Source: Enoplolaimus lenunculus (Eukaryota; Nematoda; Enoplea; Enoplida; Thoracostomopsidae). Taken from it: a stretch of DNA of 64,000 nt. The stretch spans positions 62,001 through 126,000 of the forward strand of contig JASANG010000764.1 in the NCBI GenBank assembly GCA_030248215.1, written 5' to 3'. This document shows positions 42,801 to 54,800 of the stretch, in pieces. Under the pieces are notes generated by a model. That model searched no databases, was not told the origin of the DNA, and was given only the letters and a program-made list of their open reading frames with translations. Position numbers and translations under genes: made by a program. Within the stretch, counting starts at the first letter, position 1. Each line of letters begins with the position of its first letter.

Positions 42801-43290
42801 GGTCAATGTAAAGAACAGGGACGGAACAGTATTATAATCATATTTCTAAGCCTAAGCCTAAAGCCATTGGCGGATCCAGAAATTTCTGATGTGGGATGCA
42901 CAAGTGAAAAATGTTACGTTTTGGCACATGTTCATACATATTTTTACGCATAAAAGAACACCACAAGTCACAAACAAACTCATACGTATGCAAATCTGAA
43001 TCCGCCCTTCAGATGACATACAAATTTAGTTGTGCTGAGTTTTGGGGCAAAATCCCTAAACCACTGTGAAATCTTGTGATATCGAAATAAAAATTTGCAT
43101 TGTAAGTTTGATTTTAATCCTGAAAAAATTTACACTATGCAGCAGGCGGGGGATGATGCAGCACCCCCGTCCCACCGGATCCGCCCTTGGCCTAAAAGCC
43201 TAAGCGAAGCAAAAAATAAGTCTAAAGCTTAAAGCTTACTCTTTTCTAGTCCCACAGAAAAAACGGTTCGTCTCTGATCTTTACATGGGC
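42801..43290 (-). mobile_element. TTAGGC element split by a 'GGCGGATCC' transposon
   Basis: Left end GGTCAATGTAAAGAACAGGG; the CCTAAG tract is interrupted at about 42866 and resumes at 43192. Right end CTGATCTTTACATGGGC. Confidence 0.85.
42866..43191. mobile_element. 'GGCGGATCC' transposon nested in a TTAGGC element
   Basis: Starts ATTGGCGGATCCAGAAATTTC and ends CCACCGGATCCGCCCTTGG: inverted ends with GGATCCGCC. Related ends occur at 490, 11759 and 24560. Confidence 0.7.
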
Positions 43291-43519
43291 AATGCATATC
43301 AATTGGCGTATGGCACATCACATCAATTTGTAAACAAAAATTTTTTGACTTGCGGTCACGTATCAGACACCTATAGCGCTACCCTACGCCTTCTTTGGCG
43401 GCGACAAGCCGACATTTTTCATTCCTGCGGGTACTAATTTACTCTGTTAAGTGACATCCACCAGTGGCCTCAAGGAACACTGTGGTGTATAGTTTAGCGG
43501 TGAGTTATGGTCATCATTA

Positions 43520-44288
43520 AAACTAGAAAAAAATGCTCAGCACTTGAGCAAAAAGGGATATGTTTCATATTCCTATTAAAAGTATGGTAAACTAGATCAG
43601 CACATTCGCTTGATGTAACCTGGAAAGGTATTAAGAAACAATAGCGGCCAAAATCATTTTAATTATTAATTTTTCTGAAACATCTTGCGGACAGCAAATC
43701 TATTTCTAACATTGAAGTTTTTGACAGGATTTGTTAGCTATTTTCAGAAATTCCTTAGGGTCGCAGAGACATGGCTGAGGTATACCGTTCTTTGATTTTG
43801 CAAGTTAATCGATGTTGCCAGAGTACGGTGCGATTTGTGAGCTTCAATAGTCGTGACTATGCAGTGAAACAGATAAATAACTCGGGTGGGAAATGCGCAT
43901 TACTGTAACAGCCATTATGTTGCCACACAATGCTCTTATGAAATTCAATTAACTATGGTAATACAAAGCCATAGGTAAACTTAATACGTTTTGTAGAGAA
44001 CTTCAAAATACATTCATGGATTCCAAGCAAAATATGTCTACATTTCAGAAATAATTTCGCTTTGCATTCAAGAAAAGCATCTGTTTCTTACAAAAAATAT
44101 TACAGAAATTTTGCTGTCCGCAATATGTTTCAGAAAAATTAATAATTAACATGATTTTGGCCGCTATTGTTTCTTAATACCTTTCCAGGTTACATCAAGC
44201 GAATGTGCTGATCTAGTTTACCATACTTTTAATAGGAATATGAAACATATCCCTTTTTGCTCAAGTGCTGAGCATTTTTTTCTAGTTT
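43520..44288. mobile_element. Foldback element with ~190-bp inverted arms
   Basis: The left arm from AAACTAGAAAAAAATGCTCAG through CGGCCAAAATCATTTTAATT to CTTGCGGACAGCAAA is matched in reverse complement by about 44105-44288 with few differences. The AT-rich spacer has no ORF. The right end abuts the 18-bp minisatellite. Confidence 0.88.
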
Positions 44289-44319
44289 CAACCGCTTTAC
44301 CAAGCTGCTGCATTAATCC

Positions 44320-45960
44320 ATGGGGGTGACATCGTCCGTTGCGGTGAAGCTAACCGTTTGTGTTAAACCAACCCTTGGGCTGAAACCGACCGTTGAGGTG
44401 AAACCAGCCGTTAGGGTGAAACCAACCTCTGGGGCAAAATTAACCGCTGGGGTAAAATTAACCGCTGGAGTGAAACGAACCCCTGGGGTGAAACGAACCG
44501 TTGGGGCAAAACCAACCGTTGGGGTGAAACCAACCGTTGGGGTGGAACCAACCGTTGGGGTGAAACCAACCGTTGGGGTGAAACCAACCGTTGGGGAGAA
44601 ACCGACTGTTGGGGGAAACCAACCGTTGCGGTGAAACCAACCGTTGGGGCAAAACCAACCGTTAGGGCAAAACCAACCGTTGGGGCAAAACTAACCGTTG
44701 GGGTGAAACCGACTGTTGGGGTGAAACCAACCGTTGGGGTGAAACCAACCGTTGGGGTGAAACCAACCGTTGGGGAGAAACCGACTGTTGGGGTGAAACC
44801 AACCGTTGCGGTGAAACCAACCGTTGGGGCCAAACCAACCGTTGGGGCAAAACCAACCGTTGGAGTGAAACCGACTGTTGGGGTGAGACCAACCGTTAGG
44901 GTGAAACCGACTGTTGGGGTGAGACCAACCGTTGGAGTGCAACCAACCGTTGGGGTAAAACCAACCGTTGGGGTGGAACCCACTGTTGTGGTGAAACCAT
45001 CCGTTGGAGTGAAACCATCCGTATGGCGAAGCCAACCGTTGGGGTGAAACCAACCGTTGAGCTGAAACCAACCGTTGGGGCAAAACCAACCGTTGGGGTG
45101 AAACCAACCGTTGGAGCGTTTCAAAACCAACCGTTGGGGCAAAACCAACCGTTGGGGCAAAACCAACCGTTGGGGTGAAACCAACCGTTGGGGTCAAACC
45201 AACCGTTGGGGAGAAACCGACTGTTGGGGTGAAACCAACCGTTGCGGTGAAACCAACCGTTGGGGCAAAACCAACCGTTAGGGCAAAACCAACCGTTGGG
45301 GCAAAACTAACCGTTGGGGTGAAACCGACTGTTGGGGTGAAACCAACCGTTGGGGTGAAACCAACCGTAAGCTCTATAAAGTGGTGGGGCAAAACCAAAC
45401 GTTGGGGCAAAACCGTTGAGGCCAAACCAACCGTTGGGGCAAAACTAACCGTTGGGGCAAAACCAACCGTTGGGGTGAAGCCGACTGTTGGGGTGAGACC
45501 AACCGTTGGGGTGAAACCGACTGTTGGGGTGAGACCAACCGTTGGGGTGAAACCAACCGTTGGGGTGAAACCAACCGTTGGGGTAAAACCAACCGTTGGG
45601 GTGGAACCCACTGTTGTGGTGAAACCATCCGTTAGGGTGAAACCATCCGTTTGGTGAAGCCAACCGTTGGGGTGAAACCAACCGTTGAGCTGAAACCAAC
45701 CGTTGGGGTGAAACCAACCGTTGGGGTGAAACCAACCGTTGAGCTGAAACCAACCGTTGGCGTGAAACCAATCGTTGGGGAGAAACCGACTGTTGGGGTG
45801 AAACCAACCGTTGGGGTGAAACCAACCGTTGGGGCAAAACCAACCGTTGGGGCAAAACCAACCGTTGGGGTAAAACTAACCGTTGGGGTGAAACCAACCG
45901 TTGGGGTGAAACCAACCGTTGGGGTGAAACCGACTGTTGGGGTGAAACCAACCGTAAGCT
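44320..45960. repeat. 18-bp minisatellite (~90 units) with higher-order structure
   Basis: Unit GGGGTGAAACCAACCGTT. The period is a multiple of 3 and largely stop-free, so several long frames appear (VKPTVG on +, VGFTPT and VSPQRL on -). None has a start context, splice site or unique flank, so I treat it as non-coding. Marker variants recur: the GTTGTGGTGAAACCATCCG block at about 44990 and 45612, and GTAAGCTCTATAAAGTGGTG at 45365 and 45953. This indicates duplication of blocks of about 590-620 bp. Confidence 0.93.
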
Positions 45961-46708
45961 CTATAAAGTGGTGAAAGTTATCGTAAAATTACATAGCTAA
46001 CGTGTAAAAAGTGTTGAACCAAAATGAAAAATTTCGTGCACTTTCTGTAAGGAGTTTTTTGACCGTAACTATTGAAGACCACACTGGTTTGCAAAATCCT
46101 TTGGCACAAATATTCCTTACGTACCAGGATACCAGTGTACAAAATTTAAACGATACAGGTCTGATATTACTTGAGCACCAACATGCGAACTAAACTGAAA
46201 ATACGCGCTTGAGATGCGCGAATCATATTATATGAACACTATCGTGTTCATATGATTTAAAATCGTATAATTTATCCGCTATGGGCAAGTTTCACGCGTG
46301 CAAAGCATCAATATTAATTTTAAGCTTTTCGTGTACCTTACACCTATTCAACTTATCATTTGTATCCAACAGGATACAACCGGATGTACATTTTGCTGTT
46401 CCGGCAGAAAATCGATTTCCGGTTTGGTTCATCGACAAGTTTGAGGTTCAGTTGCACATATGCGTAGAGTTTATGTAATTATAACCTGTACGAATATGCG
46501 AGCATGCGGCGGTATACAAGGGCAGAAATAGTGGGATGTATCTTGGTCGGAAATTTCTGAAAAGACCAGGAAAACTACGTTTAACTGACTTTAACCTTCT
46601 GGATCTTAAAGGTCAAAAAAGGTTTTCCGAACACAGGACAATTTATCGCGTTAGAAACGGGAATCATAGCAACGTTCGTGTTTGTAAGCATTTTGTTGCA
46701 ATTTTTTA
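45961..46708. other. Intergenic
   Basis: A short hairpin ATATGAACACTATCGTGTTCATAT lies at about 46230-46255. No gene recognised. Confidence 0.45.
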
Positions 46709-46905
46709 GGCCTATGTTTACTTTAAGGGGCGTCCAGGTTTCTGGTGGGTCCATAAAACAGTATTTGGATTCTAGATTACATTTATTTTGCTTAGGCTTA
46801 AGTTTAGGCTTAGGCTTAGGAACACATTCTTGCACCGCGTAGCCTTAGGCTTAGGCTTAGAAATGCGCTTAATCTACTGTGACGTCCCTTAAAGTAACAT
46901 TGGTC
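46709..46905 (+). mobile_element. TTAGGC element, 'ACTTTAAGG' subtype
   Basis: Left end GGCCTATGTTTACTTTAAGG, right end GTCCCTTAAAGTAACATTGG. Confidence 0.9.
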
Positions 46906-46989
46906 TAATTTTTAATGTGCTCATAAACCCGTGGTCCTACGATTTTGTAGCAATACACGGAATTTTTGTATTGGTTGGAAGACTGATTA

Positions 46990-47500
46990 CGGGTGGCGCT
47001 ATACTCGCCGTGCGGAATCGTCTGTCACCCGTATGGCGCCGTCAGTCACCCGTACACCGCCGTCCGTCACCCGTGCGGTGCCGTCTGTCACCCGTTCGGC
47101 GTCGTCTGTCACCCGTACGGCGCCGTCCGTCACCCGTGCGGAATCGTCTGTCACCCGTACGGCGCCGTCAGTCACCCGTACACCGCCGTCCGTCACCCGT
47201 GCGGTGCCGTCTGTCACCCGTACGGCGCCGTCAGTCACCCGTACACCGCCGTCCGTCACCCGTGCGGTGCCGTCTGTCACCCGTACGGCGTCGTCTGTCA
47301 CCCGTACGGCGCCGTCCGTCACCCGTACGGCGCCGTCCGTCACCCGTACGTCGTCGTCCGTCAACATGGGTTATAGTGCGCAAATTACACACGATGGTAC
47401 CGTATAGTGACAGACGGTGACGGACGGCGCCGTACGGAAGACGCACGGTGGCGGACAGCGCCGGACGGGTGACGGACGGCGCTGGACGTCAACAAATGTA
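46990..47500. mobile_element. CCGTACGG element with a ~21-bp internal array
   Basis: Opens GGTGGCGCTATA, then ~15 units of GTCACCCGTACGGCGCCGTC (47020-47360), then an inverted GC-rich part (GACGGTGACGGACGGCGCCG, 47400-47490). The inverse end ATATAGCGCCACC is seen at 36780. All frames through the array are open because of the 21-bp period; not a gene. Confidence 0.8.
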
Positions 47501-47827
47501 TAGCACATCCCTTAAAGATGTGGTGCATCTGTCGATACGATCAGCATATCATCTGAAATATTGAATTTTCTCGAATATATTAAAAACAATTAATGAAAAT
47601 GTAGTGTTGTTGTTGTTATTTTTCTTACGTTTATTTTGTATACTCAAACCTTACATTTTTCCTCGACGGTTGCTACGCGACCCTGGCAAATATTTGACTT
47701 TGTTGTAATAATGCTTCAAGCGGTTAGGGTCACCTGAACTGTTCCACCTGCGGATCGATCATTGGTTTGCGAACATTCTCATTGGTTGATTGTCAGCAAA
47801 CAAACGCAGAGACTAAACAGTATGTTG
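47501..47827. other. Intergenic
   Basis: AT-rich, no feature recognised. Confidence 0.4.
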
Positions 47828-48011
47828 GGCCCATGTATAGGATAGGGTCGGATCGTTTTCCGGAGGGGCTATAATAGCGTCAGTTTAAGCTTTAGACTAA
47901 TTTTTTGCTTAGGCTTAGGCTTAGGCTTAAGCTCATTGATACGCTTAGGCTTACGCTTAGGCTTAGAAATATGCTTATATTACTGTTCCGGCCCTGTTCT
48001 ATACATGGGCT
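47828..48011 (+). mobile_element. TTAGGC element with 8-bp duplication
   Basis: Left end GGCCCATGTATAGGATAGGG, right end CCCTGTTCTATACATGGGCT. Flanks GTATGTTG/GTATGATG match at 7 of 8. Confidence 0.93.
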
Positions 48012-48235
48012 GTATGATGGATGGAAGTTTACTAAGTTTTCAGAAAAATTTTATTTTGTGGTTTTAAGCAATTAGTAAAATAAGAGCGTGAATATGTAAA
48101 AATTACACAACTTGCCGTATATACCTTAGTTAATAATGTCATTTTCGGAAACGCCCCAATTTCGTTGCCTAAAGCCTAAACCGAAACCATCTGTGATCAT
48201 GAGCCTATTATAGTCTAAAGGGTACAAAATAAGTC

Positions 48236-48411
48236 GGCCAATGTTACTTTAACGGGCGTAACAGTAGATTAAGCGTATTCCTAAGCCTACGCTTAAGCCT
48301 ATGCCTAAGCATAAGCCTAAGCCTAAGCCTAAGCAAAAATAATCTAAAATCTAAACCTACTCTTTTATTGAACCTCCAGAAACCTGGCCGCTCCTTAAAG
48401 TAACATGGGCC
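48236..48411 (-). mobile_element. TTAGGC element with 8-bp duplication
   Basis: Left end GGCCAATGTTACTTTAACGG, right end CTCCTTAAAGTAACATGGGCC. Flanks AATAAGTC/AATACGTC match at 7 of 8. Confidence 0.93.
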
Positions 48412-48841
48412 AATACGTCTAAGAGTGACGCTGTACCTACTTGTCGTTCGCCGCTTTTGTGTCCATGCTTTATTGTCCGGCAAGGTACGGTATTTTACGC
48501 AAGCAATTCGCGTATGATGCCGCACGTGGACGAACAGCGACGGACGGCGGAAGAAAATATTTTTCCAAAGTATAAGCGACACGCGTCGGGCAAAAGTAAC
48601 GTAACCAATATTTGATTGGCTGTTATTTCTAATAGTCCAAGCTCAACCTTTTATTTAAACAGATATATGCACCAAATATGATTCAAAAAAATAGCGTCGC
48701 TTGCTTACCAGTATTTGTTGGCCCAAGCCTAAACCTAATATCGGGTTAAATTACGTATATTTTATATTAATGTTAACCAGCCTATAAAATTATATATAAA
48801 AAGTAATTGAAAATGACGTAATTAATTAACCCGATTGTTAA
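48412..48841. other. Upstream region of channel copy 2
   Basis: AT-rich with TATATAAAA at about 48792, a possible core promoter element. No clear acceptor lies within 50 bp of the ATG, unlike channel copy 1. Confidence 0.35.
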
Positions 48842-51800
48842 ATGAGCGTATTCACAACTCGAACTCATAGCACCAGTGATACAAAACGAATCATCCCAAC
48901 CAACAGCGCCAGCACAACATCTCATGGCTGGGGTGTTGGCGACCCGACCCTCGGGTCGCCACCCTCAACCGGTGAGATCGACTCGAGTCGTTTAAGACAC
49001 GTTGAAGAATTTTGTGCATCGACAACGGTTCACGGTTGCACATACCTTTACGACGCGTGTCTTAAACGACGCCGCCGATGTCTATCAGTATTTTGGACCA
49101 TAGTAATTATTGCTTGTATTATCCTTTTGATACGAGGAATAACGAACACCATTATTAATTATGTAAACCATCCAACAACCACGCGAATCACCACCGAATA
49201 CGTCGACAGACTTCAGCTGCCCGACATAACAATTTGTTTCCCACATCGAGTCAACGCGAGCTTTGCTCGCCGCTGGGGTGTCGACGCGGACCTGTTAGAG
49301 TATTTATATTCAATATTTGTCGCCAATTATCCGCATCGATCAATTGATTCAGTGTCGCCGCAAGCTGTCGCCGCTTTGGAGCGCCGCTACGTTGAATTTA
49401 AACAGCGAACACCGTACGCCGGCGATCATATTGAAAAATTCTTCGAAGACGCCGAGTTGAACTGTGAAGAAATGTTTCAAAAATGTATTTTCGGAGGTCA
49501 GCCGCTGCGTGGACGTTGTTGTGACCACATCACGCCAGTGATGTTAGATCATGGAATTTGTTTTTTGGTTAAACCCAGCTTAGATGGCCAGCCAATAGAG
49601 CAGTTATTCGCCGGATCCAACGGTGGACTGATGTTGCTGTTGCGGTTGCGGCCGGAAGCGAAAATGACAACATTTTTGAATTCGTTTCACGACGATGGTG
49701 TCTATTTGCATATTTCACAGCCGAAGCAAAAAGCCACTAAAGCTGCACTGGATAGCAGTCGAGTGACTATACCGTCTGGTACGCATGCGTATATTGGACT
49801 TGAGATTCGGAATACTCGACGCTTGAAGAGCCACTGTTCTACTGACGGCGAGCATTTTATGGCGTTTTTTGACGAATACGATCAGAGTGTACGTTTTCAT
49901 GTGGGTGTGTGTGGTTATCAGGGTGCAACCGGAGGTGAAAAATACCGGAGCCAGAGGTCAACGAAACTTGCCGGAGCTGTAGCCGGAGTTGAAGCGAAAT
50001 TTTAGGCAGTAAAAATGATGGTTAATTAGGTAATTTTAGCCAATATCTGCAAAATGTTGTTAAGTGGTTTGGTTTCACGGTAAGTTTCTGCCAAATTTTT
50101 ACGCAATTATTTCATGAAAATTGTGACAAAAGTCAATCGAAACGCGCTAAACAGAGATAAATTTAGGAAAATTATGCAAAATTTTACTACCGAAATTGCC
50201 GGAATCTCCAGCAAAAATTCTACAGGAGGCGGAGGCCGATTTTCAGCCGGAGCCGGAGGCCGATTTTCTGCTGGAGCCGGAGCCGGAGGCAGACCTCCAG
50301 TTGTACCCTGGTGGTTATATTCTCAAATGTGTGTAGCACCTATTGCCAAAGTGTTAAACGGATAGTAAAAATAACCGAAACGGAAAACGGATATTGAAGT
50401 ATAAAAGTTTCAAAAATGTTATATTTTCTGTCAACCCAATTGATGCCTGCATATATATTCATCGGCTTTTCAAATATTCGACAGAAAAAATGGCGGATGC
50501 ATCAAATTTTTTTAAGATTACTGATGAATTTCATAATTTTTATTTCGTTTCAAACAATTGCAGCCTATCTGTATCGAATAATTGTAAGATTTATACGTGA
50601 TTTATAACTAATTTTATGATTTTCGTTATTTCTATAACGAAAATAATTGACATTATATGACTCTAATTAGGGTTTAGGGATTCTATCCGCTCATGGAATC
50701 TTATTGGGATACAGACTACTATTGATTGGTACTCAAACGGGGATCCCATCTTATCCCCCTCTTAATCGGGTCATTACAGTAATTGGAATATATAAAATTA
50801 TAAGTGTATACTTATGTACAATGACTCCCGCATTTACGCATAGGTTTAGACTTACGCTCAGGAAAATACTTAGCTTGCCCACACTGTTTTAATATTCCGA
50901 TGATTCAATTACAAAACAAATAAACGTTTAATTCAACGGATAGTTGCAATGCCGTATATATCTCTAACGAAGGGCGGCGGATGGAGGGTTAAACTAATAA
51001 CAGTCCGTAACCGAACAACAGGAGGGTACATTCTGGAGAGGCCAAATAATTATCAGTTTCAGTCCGTCCTCTTATTCGCGTCACTACCGTTTGCAAACAA
51101 AACGGCCACTTTCACTCCTCGGTTTATACTGACTGAAAATACAACATTCAGCATTGGCTGGCTCGAAAGATGTGGGCTTTGTACCGGTTCCCACACAAAA
51201 TTATGGCGTAGGTTTCGCTTGGGTCCAGGCAAAGGCGCTTACACAACGGTAAATGTAATTCTCAGTGGCGGAGCAAATGGGGGTGGGGCTTCCCCCCAAG
51301 CTTCAGGATGGGAGGTCCCAGATACGCACGCGGAGCTACCGAGAAGCCAGACGTATTTAACACTTTGGCTGGTTTGTTTCAAACGGTTAGGGCGGTGCCC
51401 GTTTACGGGAGGGGACGACCTTACGGGTGGGAGCCCCCTACTGGGGGGTATAGGGTTGGCTGCTCCGGGTTATTCTAAGCCTAAATCTAAACCTAACGAT
51501 AAATGTAAACTAAGTATCCAAATGTTAGAGTGTGGCTTGCGTAAATTTTGAAGTCCATATAAGCAAAGTTTTAATCATAGCCAACTTTTCGATGGCCGTC
51601 TATATTAATAATTCTAAAACCTGTAGCAGTGATATTTTCACAACCTACCTCAGAATTGTGGATTTTTATCTATATCCGCCGGTAATATGCAACGGATGCT
51701 GGATCTATGGGATCTTTGAATCAGCTTTTCCACCGGAACCATGCAAAACTGAAAATTTGGCGTCCTACTTAATTATGCTAAAATTGTGTTATAGCTTCTG

Positions 51801-54800
51801 ACTTGCTTCGCTCTCGTGGTTTTCTTCCACAGACTTTTGAACAGCTCGGGATCACATAGCATCCACAACTTCTTGCTTGTTATGCGCTATCTCAAAAGGC
51901 ACTGCCTTACGTTATACCTTCCCGAAGCGACCGAGTTTCTCAGGACCACGCTTAGCACACCCCCACTCCCCGATTTCAGAAGGCTTGGCCTAGAAGGTTC
52001 CAGCGGTAGAAGTCAAAAGTGCGTAACACTTCACTGGGTCAAAAAGTAAAATGTTTTATGAGTTTGAATACAAAGAAATGCGTCTGGTTTCTTGCTCGCT
52101 TTGCCCGTGAAATTTGTTTCAATTAATGCCAAACAGACGCTTGGACCCCTGGTCAATATATCTGGTACAAAACGAACCGCTTTCAACCCAAAACGCGTAA
52201 AGTTTGGTTTTCGAAAGCAGTCCAGGTAGCCATGGATATGGTTTAAAAAGAAGTAAAACGTAAGGTCCCGTTCACGATTTCGATTACCAGTTCATAGAAA
52301 TTGACAATTTCGGTAGCCGCACGACGAGGGGGGTGTCCAGTCAACCTCGAAACCTTCCCATTCAAGACATCCTAAATCCGCCACCACTGTAAATTCTAAT
52401 GGGTTGTTTAATCAATTCAATTTAGCGAGTTGGTTATTTCTGAATTAATATCAGTAAACATTAACTCACTCTGAGTTGAGTTGACTCTCGGTGAAAATAA
52501 TTAACTCACAATGAATCGAATCAACTCAAAATTCTGAGTTCTCATTCTGAGTTAAAATCAACTCACTGCAATTTACAGCGTTCGCAAACGCTTTGATTTA
52601 GGCATGTCTATACGAATGCCTGATTAACCAGACGTTTGCCGTGTGTTCGTGCGTTCCTATTGGATACAATATTTCAAAGCGACTCCAAACTGGAATGCAT
52701 ATATGTGAACCATGGAGTGTTAACACTTGCGTCACCCCCTACGTTTTTGGAATCAATCGAAATAACATAACACAAAAGCATATAACTGAATATAACAATA
52801 ATTTGATTCAGTGTCGGGCAAAATGTCGAGTCGTTTGTGATTATACGGAATATGTTGCGAAAGGTAAACAACTCGAGTCAAACAATGCATACACTGTAAA
52901 TTCCAATGAGTTGATTAATTCACTACTCAGTAGTGAGGATTTGTTATTTTTGGTTATTTCTGTGCGAAATATTAACTTAATATGCTGAGCTGATTTAATT
53001 GCAGGTGAGTTGATTAATTATAACTCAGAATGAGTTCAATTAATTGAGAATTCTGCGTTCTGAAAGAATTTATTTGGTGCTCAGACTATGTGAGTGGATT
53101 CAACTCGTTCTGAGTTAAAATCAACTCACTGGAGTTTACAGTGATTGTAAAACACTTGTCAAGCTTCAAACAGCAAACCGCTATAAAACAAACAATTTGC
53201 AGTGTTTGTCAAAACGTCATCTTAGCATCAATTGAAACGTGTGAGACATGCTTGTCCGTTATGTGCACATGCAGTATAGTGCAATACACTGTATGAATGC
53301 TAGGTCTCATCATACGGTCAACGTATTGTCGACGATAGAAGCAGTTGGACAAGCGGGCTGCGTGGCGCAGTAGTAGAGTGCTCGATTACGGATTCGTAGG
53401 CTGACAGTTCGATCCCCGTTCTGGAGGCCCACTTTTCCAGCTGTTTAGTAAAAAACCTAGACTGACAAAACAATTTCTTTTAAACGCCAAAAGTATTTTT
53501 TCACACGATTCCTTTTATTATGAAGTTAAGCGTGATACTTTATTTGTATTAACAGGTTTTTAACAAATTGTAAGATTGCAAAAATTTCAACAATTTTTAA
53601 TTTAAACCCCCATATTGCGGGATGGAATCTTTACTACGCAAACTTTTGGCAAAAAAATTTATTTTCGATTCCGATTGCTGTTAGTATCTCAATGGATTGA
53701 TGATTTTTAAAAATTTAAATTTGGCCGAACTGGTTTGAAATGCTACGATCTGCGAAAATTTTTAAAATAAATATTTTTTGGGCAAACCGCCTGTTGGGCG
53801 GTAGCCAGAAGAAACCCAAATCATCGCTATAGAAGGGCCACATTTTCTCCTGTTTCTTAAAACCGTGCAGACTATTTCAAACATGTCCTTTGATATTGAA
53901 GAAACATTATGACAAATATCGTATGATATTGAAGTACAAAAGATGACCTACGCATGATAACATTTGATAATTACCAATTTCGATAATACGATATCATCGT
54001 TTGGCCCATGTTACTTTAAGGGGCGTAAAGGTTTCTGGTGGGTCTATAAAAGAGTGGGTTTAGATTCTAGATTACAATTATTTGCTTAGGTTCAGTCTTA
54101 GGCTTAGGCTTAGGAACACATTTTTGCAACGCTTAGCCTTAGGCTTAGGAATACGCTTAATCTACTGTTACGCCCCTAAAAAACCATTGGTCCATAGTTA
54201 TATACGAGCCCGTAGTCAGCTCACCTTTCCAAGGGAATAGGGGGCTAAAAATTAATCACCAGGAGCATACAAGGCTTTTCGATAACTTACAAGAAAGGTT
54301 AAAAATTTTCTACGTGGTCTCAAATTTTTTACAGGGGGATAAGCCCCCTCCCGTCGCCCCCCCTTGGCTACGGGCCCGCTTTTCTTAGAAGTATGTTTAA
54401 ATTCAATTTGTTTGATGTCGTTTCTAGTAATGTACACAAGATTTCCGAGCACTAATTTGTTTGAACGCTACAAAACGTTTTATGGTCTTGAAGACGAATC
54501 CAATGTTCGCGACCACTTCATTCTCGCTGAAATTTACTATTCTCAAATTGCCATTGAACGAATACGGCAGGTATAATACAGCGGTGTTTATGTTTTACAC
54601 TGCAAAAAAATGGTGAGTCAAATGGCCACTCTCTCGGAAATAGGTTTTTCCTGACTGCACAAACTGAATCAAATTCGACTCCGCTGAAATTTACTATTCT
54701 CAAATTGCCATTGAACGAATACGGCAGGTATAATACAGCGGTGTTTATGTTTTACACTGCACAAAATGGTGAGTCAAATGGCCACTCTCTCGGAAATAGG

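Noticed and set aside
44411-45974. Long open frames on both strands reading VKPTVG, VGFTPT, VSPQRL repeats
   Set aside because: They arise from an 18-bp minisatellite, which is open in several frames at once; no start context, splice sites or unique domain.
46917-47446. Arg/Ser/Val-rich frames in all phases
   Set aside because: A 21-bp GC-rich array leaves every frame open; no coding evidence.
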